Counted from the stretch's first letter, positions 29,712 through 42,085 are shown. The stretch: 64,000 bases of DNA from Aradus depressus (GCA_963662175.1 OY759222.1:4818713-4882712), one strand, 5' to 3'. Program-made: numbers and translations. Notes: generated by a model not told the origin, from the sequence alone.

Positions 29712-32131
29712 GCAGTTATACCCGGCGTTGCCCGGGGAACTTTGATTTTTCTCCCAATATCTTCTATAACGCTATTCAGTTCCTCGACAGTACATTCATG
29801 ATGTTATAATTTTCAATTATTCATACGGAATAAGGCTTATAGTCCTTCAGCTGTTCTAACGCTAGTAAGTTTTTAGGACCCCTGGGCACCACAGCTAGTA
29901 TGCGCCTTTCAACGGCGGAAGCCACACCTAGTGAATACTTAGCATCGCTGGACGTCCTAGTCAGTGCGTACTTAAGAACGTTTGTAACCACAGCTAGTAT
30001 GTGGCTTGCAACGCTGAGCACCACAGCTAGTACGTAGTTGGGAATGCTGGGCATCATAGCTAGTATGTGCCTTGCGACGGCGGACCCAACAGCTAGTACG
30101 TAGTTAGGAACGCTGGTCACCACAGCTAGTATGTGCCTCGCAACAGCGGACCCCACAGCTAGTACGAAGTTAGGAACGCTGGGCATCACAGCTATTAAGT
30201 GCCTTGCAACAGCGGACCCCACTGCTAGTATGTAGTTAAATACGCTGGGCATTACAGTTAGTAAGTGCTTTGCAACAGCGAACTTCACAGCTAGTACATA
30301 GTTAGGAACGCTGGGCACTACAGCTAGTAAATGCCTTGCAACAACGGACCCCACAGCTAGTACGATATTAGGAACCCTGGGCATCACAGCTAGTATGCTT
30401 TTGCAACGACGGACCCCACAGCTAGTACGTTTTTAGGAACGCTGGGCCCTACAGGTAGTAGGTGCCTTGCAACTGCGAACCCCACAGATAGTATGTAGTT
30501 AGAACCACAGGGCATCACAGCTAGTATGAGTTTTGCAACGGCGGACCCCACAGCTAGTACCTACGAGTGAAATACGCTGGGCCACACTGCTAGCGCCTTG
30601 CAACAGCAGACCCCACAGCTAGTACGTAATTAGAAACGCTGGGCATTACAGCTAGTAAATGTCTTATAGGTGCCTTGCAACAGCGAACCCCACAGCCAGT
30701 ACATAGTTAGGAACGCTGGGGCTGAGCACTACAGCTAGTAAGTACCTTGCAACAGCGGACCTCACAGCTAGTACGATATTAGGAACGCTGGACATCACAG
30801 CTAGTAAATGTCTTGCAACAGTGAACCCCACAGCGAATACATAGTTACTACTACTACATGTGAAATTCATGACAATCCGATTCATGACAATACGATCAAC
30901 CGTTAATGAGCTAGCTCTATATTTATACTTAGTCCCCCCCCCCTCAACCCCGCCACCCGTTCAAAACTTCGGGACGCCACACTCCTTATTTTTCTATTTG
31001 GCCTTCAGGAATAATATATGCGAAATTTCGTGACAATACGACCAACCGTGAATGAGCTAACTCTATATGTATATTTGGCCCCCCCCACAACCCTCCTTCC
31101 TGTTCAAAATTTTGGGCCGTCACACACCTAATATTTCTATTTGACCTTTAGGAATACTACATGTGAAATTTCATGACAATTCGACCATTAGTTAATGAGT
31201 TAGCACTATTTATATACGTAGGCCCCCCTTACAACCCCCCCTCCCGATCAAAACTTTGGAACGCCACACACCTTATTTTTCTATTTGGCCTTCAGGAATA
31301 CTCCATGTGAAATTTCGTGACAATCCGACCAACCGGTAAAGAGTTAGCTCTATATTTATACTTAGGCCCCCCCACAACCCCCCCTCCCGTTCAAAACTTT
31401 GGGACGCCACACACTTTTTTTTCCTATTTGGCTTTTAAAAATACTACATGTGAAATTTCATGACGATTCGCCCATTAGTTAATGAGTTAGCTCTATATTT
31501 ATACTTAGGCCCCCCTACTACCCCCCCTCCCGTAAAAAATTTTGAGCCGTCACACCGCCTATTTTTTTATTTGGTCTTCAGGAATACTACATGTGAAACT
31601 TCGTGACAATGCGACCAACTGTTAAAGAGTTAGCTCTATATTTATACTTAGGCCCTCCCACAACCCCCCCTCCCGTTCAAAACTTTGGGACGCCACACAC
31701 CTTTTTTTCCTATTTGGCTTTTAGAAATACTACATGTGAAATTTCATGACGATTCGCCCATTAGTTAATGAGTTAGCTCTATATTTATACTTAGGCCCCC
31801 CCACAACCCCCCCTCCCGTTCAAAACTTTGGAACGCCACACACCTTTTTTCCCGTTTGGCTTTTAAAAAGACTACGTGTGAAATTTCATGACAATTTGAC
31901 CATTAGTTAATGAGTTAGCACTATTTTTATACTTAGGCCACCCTTACAACCCCCCCTCCCGATCAAATTTTGGGACGCCACATAGCCTATTATTCTATCG
32001 GGCTCAAAAGAATGCTACATGGGCAGTTTCATAAAAATCCGTCCAGGGGTTTGGGCGTGATGCTGGAACAAACATACATACATACAAACAAACAAACAAA
32101 CAAACAAACCCCGTTTCAGCTTTATTAATAT
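29712..32131 (+). mobile_element. Unclassified repeat-carrying element, copy 1
   Basis: The element begins GCAGTTATACCCGGCGTTGC directly after the satellite, continues through a unique lead (about 160 bp), a 66-bp minisatellite and 144-bp tandem units, and ends ACCCCGTTTCAGCTTTATTA then ATATA. Non-autonomous rolling-circle elements with central minisatellites are built in a similar way, so that is my working guess. No protein, inverted ends or target duplication supports it. Confidence 0.55.
29885..30850 (-). repeat. 66-bp minisatellite (two 33-bp halves), block 1
   Basis: Each 66-bp unit has two related 33-bp halves, both starting CACAGCTAGTA: one continues with CGTAGTTAGGAACGCTGGG, the other with AGTGCCTTGCAACAGCGGAC. 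Minus-strand frames stay open for up to 188 codons (29821-30387), reading AVGSAVARHLL then AVVPSVPNYVL. The repeat length explains the open frame and no start context or domain argues for a protein. Confidence 0.85.
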
Positions 32132-33054
32132 AAGCTCTATATTTATACTTAGGCCCCCCCACAACCCCCCCTCCCGTTCAAAACTTTGGGACGCCACACA
32201 CCTTTTTTTCCTATTTGGCTTTTAAAAATACTACATGTGAAATTTCATGACGATTCGCCCATTAGTTAATGAGTTAGCTCTATATTTATACTTAGGCCCC
32301 CCAACTTCCCCCCCCCCTCCCGTAAAAAATTTTGAGCCGTCACACCGCCTATTTTTCTATTTGGTCTTCAGGAATACTCCATGTGAAATTTCGTGACAAT
32401 CCGACCAACCGTTAAAGAGTTAGCTCTATATTTATACTTAGGCCCCCCCACAACCCCCCCTCCCGTTCAAAATTTTGGGACGCCACACACCTTTTTTTCC
32501 TATTTGGCTTTTAAAAATACTACATGTGAAATTTCATGACGATTCGCCCATTAGTTAATGAGTTAGCTCTATATTTATACTTAGGCCCCCCCACTACCCC
32601 CCCTCCCGTAAAAAATTTTGAGCCGTCACACCGCCTATTTTTTTATTTGGTCTTCAGGAATACTGCATGTGAAACTTCGTGACAATGCGACCAACTGTTA
32701 AAGAGTTAGTTCTATATTTATACTTAGGCCCCCCCACAACCCCCCCTCCCGTTCAAAACGCTGGGACGCCACACACCTTTTTTCCTGTTTGGCTTTTAAA
32801 AAGACTACGTGTGAAATTTCATGACAATTTGACCATTAGTTAATGAGTTAGCACTATTTTTATACTTAGGCCCCCCTTACAACCCCCCCTCCCGATCAAA
32901 ATTTTGGGAGGCCACATAGCCTATTATTCAATCGGGCTCAAAAGAATGCTACATGGGCAGTTTCATAAAAATCCGTCCAGCGGTTTGGGCGTGATGCTGG
33001 AACAAACATACATACAATCAAACAAACAAACCCCGTTTCAGCTTTATTAATATA
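30850..33054 (+). repeat. 144-bp tandem array, block 1
   Basis: Units of 143-145 bp contain ACTACATGTGAAATTTC, ATGAGTTAGCTCTATATTTA, a long CCCCCC-ACAACC-CCCCCTCCC run, and GGGACGCCACACACC. Starts of the first phrase lie near 30849, 31008, 31153, 31296, 31440, 31583 and 31725. The element's terminal phrase (TTTCAGCTTTATTAATATA) occurs twice inside (about 32113 and 33034). The first is followed directly by mid-unit sequence, a sign of unequal exchange. Confidence 0.85.
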
Positions 33055-34735
33055 GACTAGCAGTAATACCCGGCGTTGCCCGGGAAACTTTGACTTTTCT
33101 CCCAATATCTTCTATAAGGCTATTCAGTTCCTCGACAGTACATTCATGATGTTATAATTTTCAATTATTCATACGGAATAAGTCTTATAGTCCTTCAACT
33201 GTAGTAACGCTAGTAAGTTTTTAGAACCCCTGGGCACTACAGCTAGTACGTAGTTAGGAACGCTGGGCATCACAGCTAGTAAGTGCCTTGCAACAGCGGA
33301 CCACACAGATAGTACGTTTTTAGGAACGCTGGGCCCTACAGCTATTAAGTGCCTTGCAACAGCGGACCCAACAGATAGTACGTTTTTAGGAACGCTGGGC
33401 CCTACAGCTATTAAGTGCCTTGCAACAGCGGACCCCACAGCTAGTACTTAGTTAGGAACGCTGGGCATTACAGCTAGTAAGTGCTTTGCAACAGCGAACT
33501 TCACAGCTAGTACATAATTAGAAACGCTGGGCACTACAGCTAGTAAATGCCTTGCAACAACGGACCCCACAGCCAGTACGATATTAGGAACCCTGGGCAT
33601 CACAGCTAGTAAGTGCCTTACAACAGCGGACCCCACAGCTAGTACGTTTTTAGGAACACTGGGCCCTACAGCTAGTAGGTGCCTTGCAACTGCGGACCCC
33701 ACAGATAGTATGTAGTCAGAACCACAGGGCATCATAGCTAGTATGAATTTTGCAACGGCGGACCCCACAGCTAGTACTTAGTTAAATACGCTGGGCCACA
33801 CTGCTAGCGCCTTGCAACAGCGGACCCCACATCTAGTACGTAATTAGGAACGCTGGACATCTCAGCTAGTAAATGTCTTGTAGGTGCCTTGCAACAGCGA
33901 ACCCCACAGCTAGTACATAGATAGGAACGCTGGGGTTGAGCACTACAGCTAGTAAGTGCCTTGCAACAGTGGACCCCACAGCTAGTACGATATTAGGAAC
34001 GCTGGACATCACAGCTAGTAAATGTCTTGCGACAGTGAACCCCACAGCGAATACATAGTTACTACTACTACATGTGAAATTCATGACAATCCGATTGCCC
34101 TTTAATCATTCAGCATTATTTTTATGCTTAGCCCCCCCCCCCCCCCCTCCCAAATTTTTAAGATGTCACATAGTGTATTTTTCTATTTGGCCATCAAGAA
34201 TTCTACATGCGAAATTCCATGACAATCCTATCATCCGTTAATGACCTATCACTATCTTCAATTTTAGGCCTTCCTCCATAACCCCCCTCTCGTTCACAAT
34301 TTTTTGATGTCAAACACCCGATTATTCTATTTGGGCTTTATGAATACTACATGTAAAATTTCGTGACAATCCGATCATCCGTTAATGACTTATCACTATA
34401 CTTATACTTAGGCCCCCATCAATCCATCCTCCCGTTCAAAATTTTGTGACTTGTACACCCTATATTTCTATTTGGCTTTTAAGAATACTACATGTGTAAT
34501 TCCATGACAATACGACCAACCGTTAATGAGCTAGCACTATATTTATACTTAGGGCCCCTCCCCCCCACAACCCCCAAACCCTCCCTCCCGTTCAAAACTT
34601 TGGGTCGCCACACACCTTTTTTTTTTCTACATGTGAAACTTCGTGACAATGCGACCACCTGATAATGAGCTAGCTCTATATTTATACTTAGCCCCCCAAT
34701 AACCCCCCCTCCCGTTCAAAACTTTGGGACGCCAC
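31670..34735 (+). repeat. Large tandem duplication, left copy (~3.04 kb)
   Basis: Sequence from about 31670 reappears from about 34709 at an offset of 3039. After an internal loss of about 289 bp in the right copy the offset becomes 2750 (for example the frames at 33169, 33448 and 33866 against 35919, 36198 and 36616). The two copies look nearly identical, including irregular variants, so the event is recent or an assembly artefact. Confidence 0.85.
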
Positions 34736-35172
34736 ACACCTTTTTTTCCTATTTGGCTTTTAGAAATACTACATGTGAAATTTCATGACGATTCGCCCAT
34801 TAGTTAATGAGTTAGCTCTATATTTATACTTAGGCCCCCCCACAACCCCCCCTCCCGTTCAAAACTTTGGAACGCCACACACCTTTTTTCCCGTTTGGCT
34901 TTTAAAAAGACTACGTGTGAAATTTCATGACAATTTGACCATTAGTTAATGAGTTAGCACTATTTTTATACTTAGGCCACCCTTACAACCCCCCCTCCCG
35001 ATCAAATTTTGGGACGCCACATAGCCTATTATTCTATCGGGCTCAAAAGAATGCTACATGGGCAGTTTCATAAAAATCCGTCCAGGGGTTTGGGCGTGAT
35101 GCTGGAACAAACATACATACATACAAACAAACAAACAAACAAACAAACCCCGTTTCAGCTTTATTAATATAA
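33055..35172 (+). mobile_element. Unclassified repeat-carrying element, copy 2
   Basis: The copy starts TAGCAGTAATACCCGGCGTT, immediately after an element end (TTTATTAATATAGAC), so the two elements are joined end to start. It contains minisatellite block 2 and part of a 144-bp array. Confidence 0.55.
33200..34070 (-). repeat. 66-bp minisatellite, block 2
   Basis: It has the same unit as block 1 but with a different succession of variants. Open minus-strand frames of 89, 106 and 72 codons are separated by single lesions. Confidence 0.85.
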
Positions 35173-35805
35173 GCTCTATATTTATACTTAGGCCCCCCCA
35201 CAACCCCCCCTCCCGTTCAAAATTTTGGGACGCCACACACCTTTTTTTCCTATTTGGCTTTTAAAAATACTACATGTGAAATTTCATGACGATTCGCCCA
35301 TTAGTTAATGAGTTAGCTCTATATTTATACTTAGGCCCCCCCACTACCCCCCCTCCCGTAAAAAATTTTGAGCCGTCACACCGCCTATTTTTTTATTTGG
35401 TCTTCAGGAATACTGCATGTGAAACTTCGTGACAATGCGACCAACTGTTAAAGAGTTAGTTCTATATTTATACTTAGGCCCCCCCACAACCCCCCCTCCC
35501 GTTCAAAACGCTGGGACGCCACACACCTTTTTTCCTGTTTGGCTTTTAAAAAGACTACGTGTGAAATTTCATGACAATTTGACCATTAGTTAATGAGTTA
35601 GCACTATTTTTATACTTAGGCCCCCCTTACAACCCCCCCTCCCGATCAAAATTTTGGGAGGCCACATAGCCTATTATTCAATCGGGCTCAAAAGAATGCT
35701 ACATGGGCAGTTTCATAAAAATCCGTCCAGCGGTTTGGGCGTGATGCTGGAACAAACATACATACAATCAAACAAACAAACCCCGTTTCAGCTTTATTAA
35801 TATAG
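34080..35805 (+). repeat. 144-bp tandem array, block 2
   Basis: The array begins with diverged units (34080-34560, poly-C run near 34131) and passes into units close to consensus. The terminal phrase TTTCAGCTTTATTAATATA occurs near 35154 and 35785. Confidence 0.8.
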
Positions 35806-37490
35806 ACTAGCAGTAATACCCGGCGTTGCCCGGGAAACTTTGACTTTTCTCCCAATATCTTCTATAAGGCTATTCAGTTCCTCGACAGTACATTCATGAT
35901 GTTATAATTTTCAATTATTCATACGGAATAAGTCTTATAGTCCTTCAACTGTAGTAACGCTAGTAAGTTTTTAGAACCCCTGGGCACTACAGCTAGTACG
36001 TAGTTAGGAACGCTGGGCATCACAGCTAGTAAGTGCCTTGCAACAGCGGACCACACAGATAGTACGTTTTTAGGAACGCTGGGCCCTACAGCTATTAAGT
36101 GCCTTGCAACAGCGGACCCAACAGATAGTACGTTTTTAGGAACGCTGGGCCCTACAGCTATTAAGTGCCTTGCAACAGCGGACCCCACAGCTAGTACTTA
36201 GTTAGGAACGCTGGGCATTACAGCTAGTAAGTGCTTTGCAACAGCGAACTTCACAGCTAGTACATAATTAGAAACGCTGGGCACTACAGCTAGTAAATGC
36301 CTTGCAACAACGGACCCCACAGCCAGTACGATATTAGGAACCCTGGGCATCACAGCTAGTAAGTGCCTTACAACAGCGGACCCCACAGCTAGTACGTTTT
36401 TAGGAACACTGGGCCCTACAGCTAGTAGGTGCCTTGCAACTGCGGACCCCACAGATAGTATGTAGTCAGAACCACAGGGCATCATAGCTAGTATGAATTT
36501 TGCAACGGCGGACCCCACAGCTAGTACTTAGTTAAATACGCTGGGCCACACTGCTAGCGCCTTGCAACAGCGGACCCCACATCTAGTACGTAATTAGGAA
36601 CGCTGGACATCTCAGCTAGTAAATGTCTTGTAGGTGCCTTGCAACAGCGAACCCCACAGCTAGTACATAGATAGGAACGCTGGGGTTGAGCACTACAGCT
36701 AGTAAGTGCCTTGCAACAGTGGACCCCACAGCTAGTACGATATTAGGAACGCTGGACATCACAGCTAGTAAATGTCTTGCGACAGTGAACCCCACAGCGA
36801 ATACATAGTTACTACTACTACATGTGAAATTCATGACAATCCGATTGCCCTTTAATCATTCAGCATTATTTTTATGCTTAGCCCCCCCCCCCCCCCCCTC
36901 CCAAATTTTTAAGATGTCACATAGTGTATTTTTCTATTTGGCCATCAAGAATTCTACATGCGAAATTCCATGACAATCCTATCATCCGTTAATGACCTAT
37001 CACTATCTTCAATTTTAGGCCTTCCTCCATAACCCCCCTCTCGTTCACAATTTTTTGATGTCAAACACCCGATTATTCTATTTGGGCTTTATGAATACTA
37101 CATGTAAAATTTCGTGACAATCCGATCATCCGTTAATGACTTATCACTATACTTATACTTAGGCCCCCATCAATCCATCCTCCCGTTCAAAATTTTGTGA
37201 CTTGTACACCCTATATTTCTATTTGGCTTTTAAGAATACTACATGTGTAATTCCATGACAATACGACCAACCGTTAATGAGCTAGCACTATATTTATACT
37301 TAGGGCCCCTCCCCCCCACAACCCCCAAACCCTCCCTCCCGTTCAAAACTTTGGGTCGCCACACACCTTTTTTTTTTCTACATGTGAAACTTCGTGACAA
37401 TGCGACCACCTGATAATGAGCTAGCTCTATATTTATACTTAGCCCCCCAATAACCCCCCCTCCCGTTCAAAACTTTGGGACGCCACACAC
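34735..37490 (+). repeat. Large tandem duplication, right copy (~2.75 kb)
   Basis: The right copy of 31670-34735. Both breakpoints fall in the same phrase (GGGACGCCACACACCTT), the expected result of unequal crossing-over between 144-bp units. Confidence 0.85.
35950..36815 (-). repeat. 66-bp minisatellite, block 3
   Basis: It is the duplicate of block 2 at an offset of 2750, with the same order of variants and the same lesions. Confidence 0.85.
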
Positions 37491-38290
37491 CTTATTTTTC
37501 TATTTGGCCTTCAGGAATACTACATGGGAAATTTCGTGACAATACGATCAACCGTTAATGAGCTAGCTCTATATTTATACTTAGCCCCCCCCCCCCCCCC
37601 CCCACAACCCTCCCTCCCGTTCAAAACTTTGGGACACCACACATCTTATTTTTCTATTTGGCCTTCAGGAATACTACATGGGAATTTTCGTGACAATACG
37701 ATCAACCGTTAATGAGCTAGCTCTATATTTATACTTAGCCCCCCCCCCCCCCCCTCAACCCTCCCACCCGTTCAAAACTTCGGGACGCCACACACCTTAT
37801 TTTTCTATTTGATCTTCAGGAATAATACATGCGAAATTTCGTGACAATACGACCAACCGTTAATGAGCTAACTCTATATGTGTACTTAGGCCCCCCCACA
37901 ACCCCCCCTCCCATTTAAAATTTTGGGACGCCACACACAATATTTTTCAATTTGGCCTTTAAGAATACTACATGTGAAATTTCATGACAATCTGATCATC
38001 CGTTAAAGATCTATCACTATCTTTATATTTAGGCCTACGCCCACAACCCCCCCTCCCATTTAAAATTTTGGGACGCCACACACAATATTTTTCAATTTGG
38101 CCCTTAAGAATACTACATGTGAAATTTCGTGACAATCCGACCAACCGTTAATGAGGTAGGACTATTTATATACTTAGGCCCCCCTTACAACCCCCCCTAC
38201 CGTTCAAAATTTTGGGACGCCACATAGCCTATTATTCAATCGGGCTCAAAAGAATGCTACATGTGAAATTTCATGAAGATCCGTCCAGCC
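36830..38290 (+). repeat. 144-bp tandem array, block 3
   Basis: The first units duplicate 34080-34735; later units (37490 on) are distinct and include two long poly-C runs near 37567 and 37740. The last unit leads into the element's terminal GGTTTGGGCGTGATGCTGGA and (AAAC)n region. Confidence 0.8.
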
Positions 38291-38353
38291 GTTTGGGCGT
38301 GATGCTGGAACAAACATACAAACAAACAAACCCCGTTTCAGCTTTATTAATAT

Positions 38354-38500
38354 AGATTACAAGTTTCCACAATATGTCCGCGTTTCTCAACTTAGAAGTT
38401 GTTTAGTGGAATAGACAATATTTGAAAAATAACTTAGTTTTATTTAATTATTACAAGTTTTCACAATATGTCCGCGTTCCTCAACTTAGAAGCGAGTAGT
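38354..38500. repeat. 95-bp-spaced direct repeat with palindrome-family fragment
   Basis: ATTACAAGTTTCCACAATAT (from 38355) and ATTACAAGTTTTCACAATAT (from 38450), each followed by GTCCGCGTTYCTCAACTTAG, flank GTTTAGTGGAATAGACAAT, an outer-end piece of the 24.5-kb palindromic family. A small insertion flanked by a long duplication is one reading. Confidence 0.55.
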
Positions 38501-38513
38501 AAGTGTAGAGCAA

Positions 38514-38572
38514 CGAAAGAGCGCTCTGGTAGTAGGCGAGTTACATAAATGCCCAGGCATGATTTATAATAA
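38514..38572 (+). repeat. SINE family 1 tail fragment
   Basis: Only AACGAAAGAGCGCTCTGGTA, GTAGGCGA and the GCCCAGGCATGA end remain. Confidence 0.65.
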
Positions 38573-39340
38573 TATATATAACTTGAGCTAAAGGTTTTTT
38601 CATCTCCCAGATAAAAAAACGGGGGGTTGAGTCTGTACCTGTGTCAAACGCAATGACAATCCTGTTAATCTGTCAAAGTTATCGTCCTTCCGGAGTGACG
38701 AACTGACAAATGACAAAGCTATAGTAATATAGACACATGAATAGAAAGTCTATTGTCAATATAGCGGACAAGGTTATCAATATCCATATTTGGTTAAGTT
38801 GCGAGTCGAGACAAAAGCGGTGTGTCCTCAGTCTGGCGGGATGGCGGGAACAAAGCCCTGTTTTCCCGCCTAATAATCAACAGACACACACACACACTCA
38901 ACTTTGCCTATCTATACACGTTCTCTCACTCACACCACCTCTGTCCGTTTTATTAATGACACCATGGATGAATGGCTTCTACAAATGATATGTCACTCAA
39001 CCATTAAGAGTACATTTATAACGTGAACATATTCAGTATGTTTTGTGGGCAGAAACAACAACAAAAAAAACATAGACAACATTGCTCTTCCGTAAACATT
39101 AGCTCTTAAAACGAAACAAAAACATTATTGTTTAGTGAACAACGTTCGTAATGTAAATACACGGCTAACCCCTCTCTGAGCCTGACACTCAGCCCCAGTC
39201 AGTGCCATGCTATAGTTGCCAGTGAGTGGACCTGTTTTAAGTTTCTCTTTATTGCCGTATTTTATTACGGCCTCCTTCCTTTTTTGGGTTTCTTTAACTT
39301 GTCGCAGGTCAGCCTTGTCTTCATTCTTCCGACGAGCTTC
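38573..39340. other. No recognised gene
   Basis: Apart from a short CA-rich run near 38880 I see no element or domain. The 83-codon frame at 38737-38988 has a low-complexity middle and no recognisable motif. Confidence 0.5.
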
Positions 39341-39449
39341 AGAGGTTAATTTGACAGATAGATTTAGAGGTTAATTTGACAGATAGTTTTAGAGGTTAAT
39401 TTTACAGATAGTTTTAGAGGTTAATTTGACAGATAGTTTTAGAGGTTAT
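39341..39449. repeat. 25-bp minisatellite, 4.4 copies
   Basis: The unit AGAGGTTAATTTGACAGATA plus GTTTT is repeated with one or two changes per copy. Confidence 0.9.
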
Positions 39450-39925
39450 TTTCAAAATATGCATGAAGTTGAGGGTAATCCTTGTAGGGACCAAAACTTG
39501 GTCATTTTGTAGAACTTAGTATTGTACAATGATACATTACTTAGTTAGTTAATGTAGAATGACACAGCCAGTGTTCTCTAAGTTCGGGCATACATAAAGA
39601 ATGGCCGATGGAGCCTCTGTTTCCATTACTACCACAGACACAGCCTCTTTGGGACTTTGGGTGCCCCCCCTTCCCCCGCCCCGTTAAATATTTACAGCGA
39701 CTCACTTAAACTCACTCTCGTACTTGGGTTACTTTTGGGTCCCATTCGAAGCTTATTGGGCACTTGACTTTGTACCCATCAGGACTTAGTACCCAGAGAT
39801 CAGCCTGAATTTATAATTTTTGAAATTTGATACTAATCTTCTCTATAAATTAATCTGTCTGTATATCAGAGGCTAGGTGTGGTGGCAAACAGAGCAAGCA
39901 TCTCTATACATAAAATTTTAAATAG

Positions 39926-40131
39926 TTTTTTTTTTTGTATTTCTTGGCCTTATGTACGATGCATATTAGCCATATCATTGTTATCTAGTTAATTACGACA
40001 GCCATGGCCCCGGGCGGGAGTTCTATCTACGAAATAGAACTCAAACCCGGACGGGATCTGAACCCGCAAACCATGGTGAGACCATGCGAACAAACCCATA
40101 CGCACTAGCCCGCACGGCCACCATGGCCCCC
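39926..40131 (-). mobile_element. SINE family 2 (tRNA-derived), with target duplication
   Basis: On the SINE strand it starts GGGGCCATGGTGGCCGTGCG with a tRNA-like head whose B-box region is GCGGGTTCAGATCCCG, and ends in a poly-A run after GGCCAAGAAATAC. ATTTTAAATAG (39915-39925) and ATTTTGAATAG (40132-40142) are the target-site duplication with one mismatch. It is unrelated in sequence to SINE family 1. The internal poly-A tail suggests mobilisation by a poly-A-recognising LINE. Confidence 0.85.
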
Positions 40132-40142
40132 ATTTTGAATAG

Positions 40143-40335
40143 TTTTATGTATTTATATATTGTTAGTGCTTATTTAATAACTTTTAAAATCATAAATTAT
40201 GTTCTGCCAGATTGCCTCATGATGAAAGCAACCTCGAAAGCCAGCTACCATAAAATAATAAAATCTGTAAGAGGTCAGACTACATTTTTATTTTGCAGCC
40301 ACTTTTCACTATATCAGCCATCTTCACACTAATTA
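40143..40335 (+). repeat. Single-arm relative of the 9.8-kb palindromic element
   Basis: It carries the hammerhead-like block in degraded form (40216-40245: CTCATGATGAAAGCAACCTC, GAAAGCCAGC) and then AATCTGTAAGAGG, TCAGACTACAT and CACTATATCAGCCATCTTCA, in the same order as 10161-10290. The nearby SINE interrupted or abuts its left part. Confidence 0.6.
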
Positions 40336-40849
40336 AAGCATAGTTTGTCTTTGAAAAATATATACATTTTTATTAGAGCATTAATTTTGGTTACAAGTCA
40401 AAAAATGTTTTAATAATAATAGTAATAATATTTATTTTCGTTAATCCATAAAATGGTAATTGGATATGTCGTACAATTTTGTGGATCAAGGTAGCTTATA
40501 CAATATATGTGTCATTGGTATAGAATCACTATTTGTAACACTTACCTCAGACAGGAACAGTTGAAAGAATCATTTATTTTCCTGTTATTTGGCAGTGTCG
40601 GAACTGATTCAGCCGCTTCAAAAAACCATTATATGCAGCTTGGCAAGTTCTGAAAAACACAATAATATATATAAATGTATGATAAATACATTTTTTTTTT
40701 TTGAATAATTTCAATCAGAATTGAAGTATAGTATTGTAAATTCTAATCCATATGTATTAGATTGTAAGAGTTATTATCCGTTTATGTATCTAATTTATAA
40801 GCTATCTTAATGTATACATTCTTATGATGTATCCTTTAACGTAAATAAA

Positions 40850-40883
<34 letters not shown>

Positions 40884-42085
40884 AAACAAATTTTAATTCT
40901 TTATAATTATATAATTCTTTGTTTGAATATTTACAGGAAAAGAACGACTTCTAGGTTTTTCAGTATCCAAGTTGTATAGGTCTATATATAAGATGTATAG
41001 GGAAAGTTAGTTAATTAATCAGAAGTTTTCCAAAAATTTCATGTTTTCTGACCCCCTGATCCCAAAAATTGTATGTCTGTGAACACGATAATTAGCGATT
41101 ATAATCGATAATTAACGATAATTAGCGATAATTTATCATCTCGAAATGTTAACAAACACCATGATCCCTCCTTTACCTTTTGCTGAAAATCAACAAGTGT
41201 TACTCTTATTGTGTCCTGAATTCACATAAAACAAATCGTATTGAATGTACATTCATTACACCGGGAGTTATCGTGTTCACAGAGAGGAGAACATACACAT
41301 AACTCATAGACAGAATTTTTTAAAAAAATTTTAAATTTTAATTTTTGAATTTAAGGGGTTGTATAGATAATGGATTTCCCAGCTCGATATAACTGCGGCA
41401 AAATAAATTTCCCGCTTTTCCTGTAAGCTTTTTTTCTCCTTTGTCTGATTTGACTGAAAATCAGTAGGTGACTTACTTAGGAGTTCCTGAGTCCAATTTC
41501 GTTTCGAAATTTTAAGGAGTGTTATTGTAATGAAGTTAGGCCCTATTGGCATTGACCTGAAAATCAATAGGTTGTAAAGATTCGGTTTTGGATCAAGTTT
41601 CGATATTGAGTTATCGTCGATGAACTGATTATATCGAAATGACACCTATCGATCAGCCAAGTCCGTCAAAGGGAAGGGGGAGAACTTTACCCCAATTCCT
41701 TCAATAATTGGCAGTATAATGAATGTATTGAGACGACATTGTATAGGGGTAGAGAAGCCACTAAGTAGGACAGTGAGCCCCCCTCCAACATACAAACCAA
41801 ATATATATTCTGATTCAAAAATGACAAAATTTAGGCGTTTGTAAGAAAAATAACAACAGACTATAAGTACGTAGAAAACAATATATATTTTGAAAAGGAA
41901 AAACGAAAACAAAATATTATCAAAAATGATTGTTATCTTATATAGGTACAATCAAGTAGAATATAACAATAAATACTTATTATATATAATATAAATACAA
42001 TATTAATAGTTTTTTTACCTTCAATAAAATATAAATTACAGTTTAAAGTTATTATTAAACAACGATAATTTTTAATTAGTTTTCA
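40336..42085. other. AT-rich spacer with family-D fragments
   Basis: A (TTA)n tract lies near 40850-40880. Family-D pieces occur at about 41025-41100 (forward 5' block) and at 41235-41290 and 41690-41740 (internal-unit phrases such as TTCATTACACCGGGAGTTAT). The open frames at 41331-41951 on the minus strand show no known domain. Confidence 0.5.

Larger units (their letters stand above)
35806..38353 (+). mobile_element. Unclassified repeat-carrying element, copy 3
   Basis: This is the most complete copy: lead sequence, minisatellite block 3 (about 35950-36815), array block 3 and the end TTTCAGCTTTATTAATATAG at about 38333-38352. After it the sequence changes to ATTACAAGTTTCC, which is repeated about 95 bp later. 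Confidence 0.6.

Noticed and set aside
29821..30387. A 188-codon gene on the minus strand
   Set aside because: It lies wholly within a 66-bp minisatellite whose length is a multiple of three; block copies carry lesions and no start or splice context is visible.
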